64,000 nt of DNA from Excoecaria cochinchinensis (lineage: Eukaryota > Streptophyta > Magnoliopsida > Malpighiales > Euphorbiaceae), in assembly GCA_947683425.1 (NCBI GenBank), contig CANTUQ010000328.1:124001-188000 (forward strand), given 5' to 3'. The position numbers were made by a program, and so were the translations under genes. This document shows, piece after piece, positions 25,396 to 37,398 of the stretch (position 1 is the stretch's first letter; each line of letters begins with the position of its first letter). Below the pieces are notes generated by a model that was not told where the DNA came from, did no database searches, and worked only from the letters and a program-made list of their open reading frames with translations.

Positions 25396-28300
25396 AGCCT
25401 GCCGGTCACAATGCGTCGAGGATTGGCTTCGTCGTGATCTGACGAATTTTTACGGGCTCCTGAAGGCATTATACTAGGGGAAATCGCCGAAATCGAGAAA
25501 TCGCCAAAAGTGGTGAAATTTTGGATCCGGGTCAAATAATTCAGGAAAACCTGATCGGAATAGCTACTGGGAGCCTGCCGGTCACAATGCGTCTAGGATT
25601 GGCTTCGTCGTGATCTGACGAATTTTTAGGGGCTTCTGAAGGCATTATACTAGGGGAAATCGCCGAAATCGAGAAATCGCCAAAAGTGGTGAAATTTTGG
25701 ATCCGGGTCGAATAATTCAGGAAAACCTGATCGGAATAGCTACTTGGAGCCTGCCGGTCACAATGCGTCGAGGATTGGCTTCGTCGTGATCTGACGAATT
25801 TTTACGGGCTTCTGAAGGCATTATACTAAGGGAAATCGCCGAAATCGAGAAATCGCCAAAAGTGGTGAAATTTTGGATCCGGGTCGAATAATTCAGGAAA
25901 ACCTGATCGGAATAGCTACTGGGAGCCTGCCGGTCACAATGCGTCGAGGATTTGCTTCGTCGTGATCTGACGGGCTTCTGAAGGCATTATACTAGGGGAA
26001 ATCGCCGAAATCGAGAAATCGCCAAAAGTGGTGAAATTTTGGATCTGGGTCGAATAATTCAGGAAAACCTGATCGGAATAGCTACTGGGAGCCTGCCGGT
26101 CACAATGCGTCGAGGATTGGCTTCGTCGTGATCTGACGAATTTTTACGGGCTCCTGAAGGCATTATACTAGGGGAAATCGCCGAAATCGAGAAATCGCCA
26201 AAAGTGGTGAAATTTTGGATCCGGGTCGAATAATTCAGGAAAACCTGATCGGAATAGCTACTGGGAGCTTGCCGGTCACAATACGTCTAGGATTGGCTTC
26301 GTCGTGATCTGACGAATTTTTAGGGGCTTCTGAAGGCATTATACTAGGGGAAATCGCCGAAAACGATAAATCGCCAAAAGTGGTGAAATTTTGGATCCGG
26401 GTCGAATAATTCAGGAAAACCTGATCGGAATAGCTACTGGGATCCTGCCGGTCACAATGCGTCTAGGATTGGCTTCGTCGTGATCTGACGAATTTTTAGG
26501 GGCTTCTGAAGGCATTATACTAGGGGAAATCGCCGAAAACGATAAATCGCCAAAAGTGGTGAAATTTTGGATCCGGGTCGAATAATTCAGGAAAACCTGA
26601 TCGGAATAGCTACTGGGAGCCTGCCGGTCACAATGCGTCGAGGATTGGCTTCGTCGTGATCTGACGGGCTTCTGATGGCATTATACTAGGGGAAATCGCC
26701 GAAATCGAGAAATCGCCAAAAGTGGTGAAATTTTGGATCCGGGTCGAATAATTCAGGAAAACCTGATCGGAATAGCTACTGGGAGCCTGCCGGTCACAAT
26801 GCGTCGAGGATTGGCTTCGTCGTGATTTGACGAATTTTTACGGGCTTCTGAAGGCATTATACTAGGGGAAATCGCCGAAATCGAGAAATCGCCAAAAGTG
26901 GTGAAATTTTGGATCCGGGTCGAATAATTCAGGAAAACCTGATCGGAATAGCTACTGGGAGCCTGCCGGTCACAATGCGTCGAGGATTGGCTTCGTCGTG
27001 ATCTGACGGGCTTCTGAAGGCGTTATACTAGGGGAAATCGCCGAAATCGAGAAATCGCCAAAAGTGGTGAAATTTTGGATCCGGGTCGAATAATTCAGGA
27101 AAACCTGATCGGAATAGCTACTGGGAGCCTGCCGGTCACAATGCGTCGAGGATTTGCTTCGTCGTGATCTGACGGGCTTCTGAAGGCATTATACTAGGGG
27201 AAATCGCCGAAATCGAGAAATCGCCAAAAGTGGTGAAATTTTGGATCCGGGTCGAATAATTCAGGAAAACCTGATCGGAATAGCTACTGGGAGCCTGCCG
27301 GTCACAATGCGTCGAGGATTGGCTTCGTCGTGATCTGACGAATTTTTACGGGCTCCTGAAGGCATTATACTAGGGGAAATCGCCGAAATCGAGAAATCGC
27401 CAAAAGTGGTGAAATTTTGGATCCGGGTCGAATAATTCAGGAAAACCTGATCGGAATAGCTACTGGGAGCCTGCCGGTCACAATGCGTCTAGGATTGGCT
27501 TCGTCGTGATCTGACGAATTTTTAGGGGCTTCTGAAGGTATTATACTAGGGGAAATCGCCGAAATCGAGAAATCGCCAAAAGTGGTGAAATTTTGGATCC
27601 GGGTCGAATAATTCAGGAAAACCTGATCGGAATAGCTACTTGGAGCCTGCCGGTCACAATGCGTCGAGGATTGGCTTCGTCGTGATCTGACGAATTTTTA
27701 CGGGCTTCTGAAGGCATTATACTAAGGGAAATCGCCGAAATCGAGAAATCGCCAAAAGTGGTGAAATTTTGGATCCGGGTCGAATAATTCAGGAAAACCT
27801 GATCGGAATAGCTACTGGGAGCCTGCCGGTCACAATGCGTCGAGGATTTGCTTCGTCGTGATCTGACGGGCTTCTGAAGGCATTATACTAGGGGAAATCG
27901 CCGAAATCGAGAAATCGCCAAAAGTGGTGAAATTTTGGATCTGGGTCGAATAATTCAGGAAAACCTGATCGGAATAGCTACTGGGAGCCTGCCGGTCACA
28001 ATGCGTCGAGGATTGGCTTCGTCGTGATCTGACGAATTTTTACGGGCTCCTGAAGGCATTATACTAGGGGAAATCGCCGAAATCGAGAAATCGCCAAAAG
28101 TGGTGAAATTTTGGATCCGGGTCGAATAATTCAGGAAAACCTGATCGGAATAGCTACTGGGAGCTTGCCGGTCACAATACGTCTAGGATTGGCTTCGTCG
28201 TGATCTGACGAATTTTTAGGGGCTTCTGAAGGCATTATACTAGGGGAAATCGCCGAAATCGAGAAATCGCCAAAAGTGGTGAAATTTTGGATCCGGGTCG

Positions 28301-29881
28301 AATAATTCAGGAAAACCTGATCGGAATAGCTACTGGGATCCTGCCGGTCACAATGCGTCTAGGATTGGCTTCGTCGTGATCTGACGAATTTTTAGGGGCT
28401 TCTGAAGGCATTATACTAGGGGAAATCGCCGAAAACGATAAATCGCCAAAAGTGGTGAAATTTTGGATCCGGGTCGAATAATTCAGGAAAACCTGATCGG
28501 AATAGCTACTGGGAGCCTGCCGGTCACAATGCGTCGAGGATTGGCTTCGTCGTGATCTGACGGGCTTCTGATGGCATTATACTAGGGGAAATCGCCGAAA
28601 TCGAGAAATCGCCAAAAGTGGTGAAATTTTGGATCCGGGTCGAATAATTCAGGAAAACCTGATCGGAATAGCTACTGGGAGCCTGCCGGTCACAATGCGT
28701 CGAGGATTGGCTTCGTCGTGATTTGACGAATTTTTACGGGCTTCTGAAGGCATTATACTAGGGGAAATCGCCGAAATCGAGAAATCGCCAAAAGTGGTGA
28801 AATTTTGGATCCGGGTCGAATAATTCAGGAAAACCTGATCGGAATAGCTACTGGGAGCCTGCCGGTCACAATGCGTCGAGGATTGTCTTCGTCGTGATCT
28901 GACGGGCTTCTGAAGGCGTTATACTAGGGGAAATCGCCGAAATCGAGAAATCGCCAAAAGTGGTGAAATTTTGGATCCGGGTCGAATAATTCAGGAAAAC
29001 CTGATCGGAATAGCTACTGGGAGCCTGCCGGTCATAATGCGTCGAGGATTTGCTTCGTCGTGATCTGACGGGCTTCTGAAGGCATTATACTAGGGGAAAT
29101 CGCCGAAATCGAGAAATCGCCAAAAGTGGTGAAATTTTGGATCCGGGTCGAATAATTCAGGAAAACCTGATCGGAATAGCTACTGGGAGCCTGCCGGTCA
29201 CAATGCGTCGAGGATTGGCTTCGTCGTGATCTGACGAATTTTTACGGGCTCCTGAAGGCATTATACTAGGGGAAATCGCCGAAATCGAGAAATCGCCAAA
29301 AGTGGTGAAATTTTGGATCCGGGTCGAATAATTCAGGAAAACCTGATCGGAATAGCTACTGGGAGCTTGCCGGTCACAATACGTCTAGGATTGGCTTCGT
29401 CGTGATCTGACGAATTTTTAGGGGCTTCTGAAGGCATTATACTAGGGGAAATCGCCGAAAACGATAAATCGCCAAAAGTGGTGAAATTTTGGATCCGGGT
29501 CGAATAATTCAGGAAAACCTGATCGGAATAGCTACTGGGAGCCTGCCGGTCACAATGCGTCGAGGATTGGCTTCGTCGTGATCTGACGAATTTTTACGGG
29601 CTTCTGAAGGCATTATACTAGGGGAAATCGCCGAAATCGAGAAATCGCCAAAAGTGGTGAAATTTTGGATCCGGGTCGAATAATTCAGGAAAACCTGATC
29701 GGAATAGCTACTGGGAGCCTGCCGGTCACAATGCGTCGAGGATTGGCTTCGTCGTGATCTGACGGGCTTCTGAAGGCATTATACTAGGGGAAATCGCCGA
29801 AATCGAGAAATCGCCAAAAGTGGTGAAATTTTGGATCCGGGTCGAATAATTCAGGAAAACCTGATCGGAATAGCTACTGGG
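25396..29881. repeat. Segment X, copy 2
   Basis: A duplicate of 16737-21222 at offset 8659 bp. It includes the 1896-bp 11-mer (25924-27819) and its truncated second copy (27820-29363). Private differences from copy 1 are few: 'gattgtcttc' near 28883, 'ccggtcataatg' near 29033, normal 'cttctgaagg' at 28162 where copy 1 has 'cttctaaagg', and 'gatcggaat' where copy 1 has 'gatcagaat' near 21207. Confidence 0.92.
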
Positions 29882-32334
29882 AGCCTGCCGGTCACAATGC
29901 GTCGAGGATTGGCTTCGTCGTGATCTGACGAATTTTTACGGGCTTCTGAAGGCATTATACTAGGGGAAATCGCCGAAATCGAGAAATCGCCAAAAGTGGT
30001 GAAATTTTGGATCCGGGTCGAATAATTCAGGAAAACCTGATCGGAATAGCTACTGGGAGCCTGCCGGTCACAATGCGTCGAGGATTGGCTTCGTCGTGAT
30101 CTGACGAATTTTTACGGGCTTCTGAAGGCATTATACTAGGGGAAATCGCCGAAATCGAGAAATCGCCAAAAGTGGTGAAATTTTGGATCCGGGTCGAATA
30201 ATTCAGGAAAACCTGATCGGAATAGCTACTGGGAGCCTGCCGGTCACAATGCGTCGAGGATTGGCTTCGTCGTGATCTGACGAATTTTTACGGGCTTCTG
30301 AAGGCATTATACTAGGGGAAATCGCCGAAATCGAGAAATCGCCAAAAGTGGTGAAATTTTTGATCCGGGTCGAATAATTCAGGAAAACCTGATCGGAATA
30401 GCTACTGGGAGCCTGCCGGTCACAATGCGTCCAGGATTGGCTTCGTCGTGATCTGACGAATTTTTACGGGCTTCTGAAGGCATTATACTAGGGGAAATCG
30501 CCGAAATCGAGAAATCGCCAAAAGTGGTGAAATTTTGGATCCGGGTCGAATAGTCAGGAAAACCTGATCGGAATAGCTACTGGGAGCCTTCCGGTCACAA
30601 TGCGTCGAGGATTGGCTTCGTCGTGATCTGACGAATTTTTACGGGCTTCTGAAGGCATTATACTAGGGGAAATCGCCGAAATCGAGAAATCGCCAAAAGT
30701 GGTGAAATTTTGGATCCGGGTCGAATAATTCTGGAAAACCTGATCGGAATAGCTACTGGGAGCCTGCCGGTCACAATGCGTTGAGGATTGGTTTCGTCGT
30801 GATCTGACGAATTTTTACGGGCTTCTGAAGGCATTATACTAGGAGAAATCGCCGAAATCGAGAAATCGCCAAAAGTGGTGAAATTTTGGATCCGGGTCGA
30901 ATAATTCAGGAAAACCTGATCGGAATAGCTACTGGGAGCCTGCCGGTCACAATGCGTCGAGGATTGGCTTCGTCGTGATCTGACGAATTTTTACGGGCTT
31001 CTGAAGGCATTATACTAGGGGAAATCGCCGAAATCGAGAAATCGCCAAAAGTGGTGAAATTTTTGATCCGGATCGAATAATTCAGGAAAACCTGATCGGA
31101 ATAGCTACTGGGAGCCTGCCGGTCACAATGCGTCGAGGATTGGCTTCGTCGTGATCTCACGAATTTTTACGGGCTTCTGAAGGCATTATACTAGGGGAAA
31201 TCGCCGAAATCGAGAAATCGCCAAAAGTGGTGAAATTTTGGATCCGGGTCGAATAATTCAGGAAAACCTGATCGGAATAGCTACTGGGAGCCTGCCGGTC
31301 ACAATGCGTCGAGGATTGGCTTCATCGTGATCTGACGAATTTTTACGGGCTTCTGAAGGCATTATACTAGGGGAAATCGCCGAAATCGAGAAATCGCCAA
31401 AAGTGGTGAAATTTTGGATCCGGGTCGAATAATTCAGGAAAACCTAATCGGAATAACTACTGGGAGCCTGCCGGTCACAATGCGTCGAGGATTGGCTTCG
31501 TCGTGATCTGACGAATTTTTACGGGCTTCTGAAGGCATTATACTAGGGGAAATCGCCGAAATCGAGAAATCGCCAAAAGTGGTGAAATTTTGGATCCGGG
31601 TCGAATAATTCAGGAAAACCTGATCGGAATAGCTACTGGGAGCCTGCCGGTCACAATGCGTCGAGGATTGGCTTCGTCGTGATCTGACGAATTTTTACGG
31701 GCTTCTGAAGGCATTATACTAGGGGAAATCGCCGAAATCGAGAAATCGCCAAAAGTGGTGAAATTTTGGATCCGGGTCGAATAATTCAGGAAAACCTGAT
31801 CGGAATAGCTACTGGGAGCCTGCCGGTCACAATGCGTCGAGGATTGGCTTCGTCGTGATCTGACGGGCTTCTGAAGGCATTATACTAGGGGAAATCGCCG
31901 AAATCGAGAAATCGCCAAAAGTGGTGAAATTTTGGATCCGGGTCGAATAATTCAGGAAAACCTGATCGGAATAGCTACTGGGAGCCTGCCGGTCACAGTG
32001 CGTCGAGGATTGGCTTCGTCGTGATCTGATGAATTTTTACGGGCTTCTGAAGGCATTATACTAGGGGAAATCGCCGAAATCGAGAAATCGCCAAAAGTGG
32101 TGAAATTTTGGATCCGGGTCGAATAATTCAGGAAAACCTGATCGGAATAGCTACTGGGAGCCTGCCGGTCACAATGCGTCGAGGATTGGCTTCGTCGTGA
32201 TCTGACGAATTTTTACGGGCTTTTGAAGGCATTATACTAGGGGAAATCGCCGAAATCGAGAAATCGCCAAAAGTGATGAAATTTTGGATCCGGGTCGAAT
32301 AATTCAGGAAAACCTGATCGGAATAGATACTGGG
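29882..32334. repeat. Segment Y, copy 2
   Basis: A duplicate of 22943-25395 at offset 6939 bp, carrying the same rare changes, for example 'gaatagtcagg' near 30550, 'gatctcacg' near 31153 and 'cttttgaagg' near 32220. The match ends at 32335, where copy 1 continues with the 'ggctcctg' monomer at 25396. The last two monomers here also begin the 16-mer family to the right. Confidence 0.92.
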
Positions 32335-34954
32335 AGCCTGCCGGTCACAATGCGTCGAGGATTGGCTTCGTCGTGATCTGACGAATTTTTACGGGCTTCT
32401 GAAGGCATTATACTAGGGGAAATCGCCGAAATCGAGAAATCGCCAAAAGTGGTGAAATTTTGGATCCGGGTCGAATAATTCAGGAAAACCTGATCGGAAT
32501 AGCTACTGGGAGCCTGCCGGTCACAATGCGTCGAGGATTGGCTTCGTCGTGATCTGACGAATTTTTACGGGCTTCTGAAGGCATTATACTAGGGGAAATC
32601 GCCGAAATCGAGAAATCGCCAAAAGTGGTGAAATTTTGGATCCGGGTCGAATAATTCAGGAAAACCTGATCGGAATAGCTACTGGGAGCCTGCCGGTCAC
32701 AATGCGTCGAGGATTGGCTTCGTCGTGATCTGACGAATTTTTACGGGCTTCTGAAGGCATTATACTAGGGGAAATCGCCGAAATCGAGAAATCGCCAAAA
32801 GTGGTGAAATTTTGGATCCAGGTCGAATAATTCAGGAAAACCTGATCGGAATAGCTACTGGGAGCCTGCCAGTCACAATGCGTCGAGGATTGGCTTCGTC
32901 GTGATCTGACGAATTTTTACGGGCTTCTGAAGGCATTATACTAGGGGAAATCGCCGAAATCGAGAAATCGCCAAAAGTGGTGAAATTTTGGATCCGGGTC
33001 GAATAATTCAGGAAAACCTGATCGGAATAGCTACTGGGAGCCTGCCGGTCACAATGCGTCGAGGATTGGCTTCGTCGTGATCTGACGAATTTTTACGGGC
33101 TTCTGAAGGCATTATACTAGGGGAAATTGCCGAAATCGAGAAATCGCCAAAAGTGGTGAAATTTTGGATCCGGGTCGAATAATTCAGGAAAACCTGATCG
33201 GAATAGCTACTGGGAGCCTGCCGGTCACAATTCGTCGAGGATTGGCTTCGTCGTGATCTGACGAATTTTTACGGGCTTCTGAAGGCATTATACTAGGGGA
33301 AATCGCCGAAATCGAGAAATCGCCAAAAGTGGTGAAATTTTTGATCCGGGTCGAACAATTCAGGAAAACCTGATCGGAATAGCTACTGGGAGCCTGCCGG
33401 TCACAATGCGTCGAGGATTGGCTTCGTCGTGATCTGACGGGCTTCTGAAGGCATTATACTAGGAGAAATCGCTGAAATCGAGAAATCGCCAAAAGTGGTG
33501 AAATTTTGGATCCGGGTCGAATAATTCAGGAAAACCTGATCGGAATAGCTACTGGGAGCCTGCCGGTCACAATGCGTCAAGGATTGGCTTCGTCGTGATC
33601 TGACGAATTTTTACGGGCTTCTGAAGGCATTATACTAGGGGAAATCGTCGAAATCGAGAAATCGCCAAAAGTGGTGAAATTTTGGATCCGGGTCGAATAA
33701 TTCAGGAAAACCTGATCGGAATAGCTACTGGGAGCCTGCTGATCACAATGCGTCGAGGATTGGCTTCGTCGTGATCTAACGAATTTTTACGGGCTTCTGA
33801 AGGCATTATACTAGGGGAAATCGCCGAAATCGAGAAATCGCCAAAAGTGGTGAAATTTTGGATCCGGGTCGAATAATTCAGGAAAACCTGATCGGAATAG
33901 CTACTGGGAGCCTGCCGGTCACAATGCGTCGAGGATTGGCTTCGTCGTGATCTGACGAATTTTTACGGGCTTCTGAAGGCATTATACTAGGGGAAATCGC
34001 CGAAATCGAGAAATCGCCAAAAGTGGTGAAATTTTGGATCCGGGTCGAATAATTCAGGAAAACCTGATCGGAATAGCTACTGGGAGCCTTCCGGTCACAA
34101 TGCGTCGAGGATTGGCTTCGTCGTGATCTGACGAATTTTTACGGGCTTTTGAAGGCATTATACTAGGGGAAATCGCCGAAATCGAGAAATCGCCAAAAGT
34201 GGTGAAATTTTGGATCCGGGTCGAATAATTCAGGAAAACCTGATCGGAATAGCTACTGGGAGCCTGCCGGTCACAATGCGTCGAGCATTGGCTTCGTCGT
34301 GATCTGACGAATTTTTACGGGCTTCTGAAGGCATTATACTAGGGGAAATCGCCGAAATCGAGAAATCGCCAAAAGTGGTGAAATTTTGGATCCGGGTCGA
34401 ATAATTCAGGAAAACCTGATCGGAATAGCTACTGGGAGCCTGCCGGTCACAATGCGTCGAGGATTGGCTTCGTCGTGATCTGACGAATTTTTACGGGCTT
34501 CTGAAGGCATTATACTAGGGGAAATCGCCGAAATCGAGAAATCGCCAAAAGTGGTGAAATTTTGGATCCGGGTCGAATAATTCAGGAAAACCTGATCGGA
34601 ATAGCTACTGGGAGCCTGCCGGTCACAATGCGTCGAGGATTGGCTTCGTCGTGATCTGACGGGCTTCTGAAGGCATTATACTAGGGGAAATCGCCGAAAT
34701 CGAGAAATCGCCAAAAGTGGTGAAATTTTGGATCCGGGTCGAATAATTCAGGAAAACCTGATCGGAATAGCTACTGGGAGCCTGCCGGTCACAATGCGTC
34801 GAGGATTGGCTTCGTCGTGATCTGATGAATTTTTACGGGCTTCTGAAGGCATTATACTAGGGGAAATCGCCGAAATCGAGAAATCGCCAAAAGTGGTGAA
34901 ATTTTGGATCCGGGTCGAATAATTCAGGAAAACCTGATCGGAATAGCTACTGGG
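32159..34954. repeat. 16-monomer HOR unit, 2796 bp
   Basis: Sixteen monomers with two 166-bp copies (33391, 34613). Markers: 'cttttgaagg' plus 'agtgatgaa' (32159), 'ggatccaggtcg' at the end of 32687, 'gccagtcac' (32863), 'acaattcgtcg' plus 'gtcgaacaattc' (33215), 'aggagaaatcgctg' (33391), 'gtcaagg' plus 'atcgtcg' (33557), 'ccttccgg' (34085), 'gcgtcgagcattgg' (34261) and 'gatgaattt' (34779). The order restarts at 34955. Confidence 0.88.
33215..33732. repeat. 518-bp three-monomer cassette found at six places
   Basis: The trio is an 'acaattcg' or 'acaattcatcg' monomer ending 'gtcgaacaattc', a 166-bp monomer with 'aggagaaatcgctg', and a 'gtcaagg' monomer. It occurs at 33215, 36011, 42442, 46094, 50806 and 52908. 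Some pairs are explained by the 2796-bp and 4712-bp HORs; the copies at 42442 and 52908 are not. The cassette helps trace exchanges between HOR families. Confidence 0.8.
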
Positions 34955-36704
34955 AGCCTGCCGGTCACAATGCGTCGAGGATTGGCTTCGTCGTGATCTG
35001 ACGAATTTTTACGGGCTTTTGAAGGCATTATACTAGGGGAAATCGCCGAAATCGAGAAATCGCCAAAAGTGATGAAATTTTGGATCCGGGTCGAATAATT
35101 CAGGAAAACCTGATCGGAATAGCTACTGGGAGCCTGCCGGTCACAATGCGTCGAGGATTGGCTTCGTCGTGATCTGACGAATTTTTACGGGCTTCTGAAG
35201 GCATTATACTAGGGGAAATCGCCGAAATCGAGAAATCGCCAAAAGTGGTGAAATTTTGGATCCGGGTCGAATAATTCAGGAAAACCTGATCGGAATAGCT
35301 ACTGGGAGCCTGCCGGTCACAATGCGTCGAGGATTGGCTTCGTCGTGATCTGACGAATTTTTACGGGCTTCTGAAGGCATTATACTAGGGGAAATCGCCG
35401 AAATCGAGAAATCGCCAAAAGTGGTGAAATTTTGGATCCGGGTCGAATAATTCAGGAAAACCTGATCGGAATAGCTACTGGGAGCCTGCCGGTCACAATG
35501 CGTCGAGGATTGGCTTCGTCGTGATCTGACGAATTTTTACGGGCTTCTGAAGGCATTATACTAGGGGAAATCGCCGAAATCGAGAAATCGCCAAAAGTGG
35601 TGAAATTTTGGATCCAGGTCGAATAATTCAGGAAAACCTGATCGGAATAGCTACTGGGAGCCTGCCAGTCACAATGCGTCGAGGATTGGCTTCGTCGTGA
35701 TCTGACGAATTTTTACGGGCTTTTGAAGGCATTATACTAGGGGAAATCGCCGAAATCGAGAAATCGCCAAAAGTGGTGAAATTTTGGATCCGGGTCGAAT
35801 AATTCAGGAAAACCTGATCGGAATAGCTACTGGGAGCCTGCCGGTCACAATGCGTCGAGGATTGGCTTCGTCGTGATCTGACGAATTTTTACGGGCTTCT
35901 GAAGGCATTATACTAGGGGAAATCGCCGAAATCGAGAAATCGCCAAAAGTGGTGAAATTTTGGATCCGGGTCGAATAATTCAGGAAAACCTGATCGGAAT
36001 AGCTACTGGGAGCCTGCCGGTCACAATTCGTCGAGGATTGGCTTCGTCGTGATCTGACGAATTTTTACGGGCTTCTGAAGGCATTATACTAGGGGAAATC
36101 GCCGAAATCGAGAAATCGCCAAAAGTGGTGAAATTTTTGATCCGGGTCGAACAATTCAGGAAAACCTGATCGGAATAGCTACTGGGAGCCTGCCGGTCAC
36201 AATGCGTCGAGGATTGGCTTCGTCGTGATCTGACGGGCTTCTGAAGGCATTATACTAGGAGAAATCGCTGAAATCGAGAAATCGCCAAAAGTGGTGAAAT
36301 TTTGGATCCGGGTCGAATAATTCAGGAAAACCTGATCGGAATAGCTACTGGGAGCCTGCCGGTCACAATGCGTCAAGGATTGGCTTCGTCGTGATCTGAC
36401 GAATTTTTACGGGCTTCTGAAGGCATTATACTAGGGGAAATCGCCGAAATCGAGAAATCGCCAAAAGTGGTGAAATTTTGGATCCGGGTCGAATAATTCA
36501 GGAAAACCTGATCGGAATAGCTACTGGGAGCCTGCCGGTCACAATGCGTCGAGGATTGGCTTCGTCGTGATCTGACGAATTTTTACGGGCTTCTGAAGGC
36601 ATTATACTAGGGGAAATCGCCGAAATCGAGAAATCGCCAAAAGTGGTGAAATTTTGGATCCGGGTCGAATAATTCAGGAAAACCTGATCGGAATAGCTAC
36701 TGGG
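34955..36704. repeat. Partial second copy of the 2796-bp 16-mer
   Basis: Ten monomers repeat the unit at 32159 with offset 2796 bp, including 'cttttgaagg', 'ggatccagg', 'gccagtcac', 'acaattcgtcg' (36011) and 'aggagaaatcgctg' (36187). At 36705 the 'gcgtcgagcattgg' monomer appears two monomers (352 bp) early, and the match is lost after that. This is a local deletion or exchange relative to unit 1. Confidence 0.85.
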
Positions 36705-37398
36705 AGCCTGCCGGTCACAATGCGTCGAGCATTGGCTTCGTCGTGATCTGACGAATTTTTACGGGCTTCTGAAGGCATTATACTAGGGGAAATCGCCGAA
36801 ATCGAGAAATCGCCAAAAGTGGTGAAATTTTGGATCCGGGTCGAATAATTCAGGAACACCTGATCGGAATAGCTACTGGGAGCCTTCCGGTCACAATGCG
36901 TCGAGGATTGGCTTCGTCGTGATCTGACGAATTTTTACGGGCTTCTGAAGGCATTATACTAGGGGAAATCGCCGAAATCGAGAAATCACCAAAAGTGGTG
37001 AAATTTTGGATCCGGGTCGAATAATTCAGGAAAACCTGATCGGAATAGCTACTGGGAGCCTGCCGGTCACAATGCGTCGAGGATTGGCTTCGTCGTGATC
37101 TGACAAATTTTTACGGGCTTCTGAAGGCATTATACTAGGGGAAATCGCCGAAATCGAGAAATCGCCAAAAGTGGTGAAATTTTGGATCCGGGTCGAACAA
37201 TTCAGGAAAACCTGATCGGAATAGCTACTGGGAGCCTGCCGGTCACAATGCGTCGAGGATTGGCTTCGTCGTGATCTGACGGGCTTCTGAAGGCATTATA
37301 CTAGGGGAAATCGCTGAAATCGAGAAATCGCCAAAAGTGGTGAAATTTTGGATCCGGGTCGAATAATTCAGGAAAACCTGATCGGAATAGCTACTGGG
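36705..37398. repeat. Transition monomers between the 16-mer and 10-mer families
   Basis: Four monomers (36705, 36881, 37057, 37233). Markers are 'gcgtcgagcattgg', 'ccttccgg', 'gacaaattttt' with 'gtcgaacaattc', and a 166-bp copy with 'atcgctgaaatc'. They recombine elements seen in both neighbours. No gene-like content. Confidence 0.7.
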
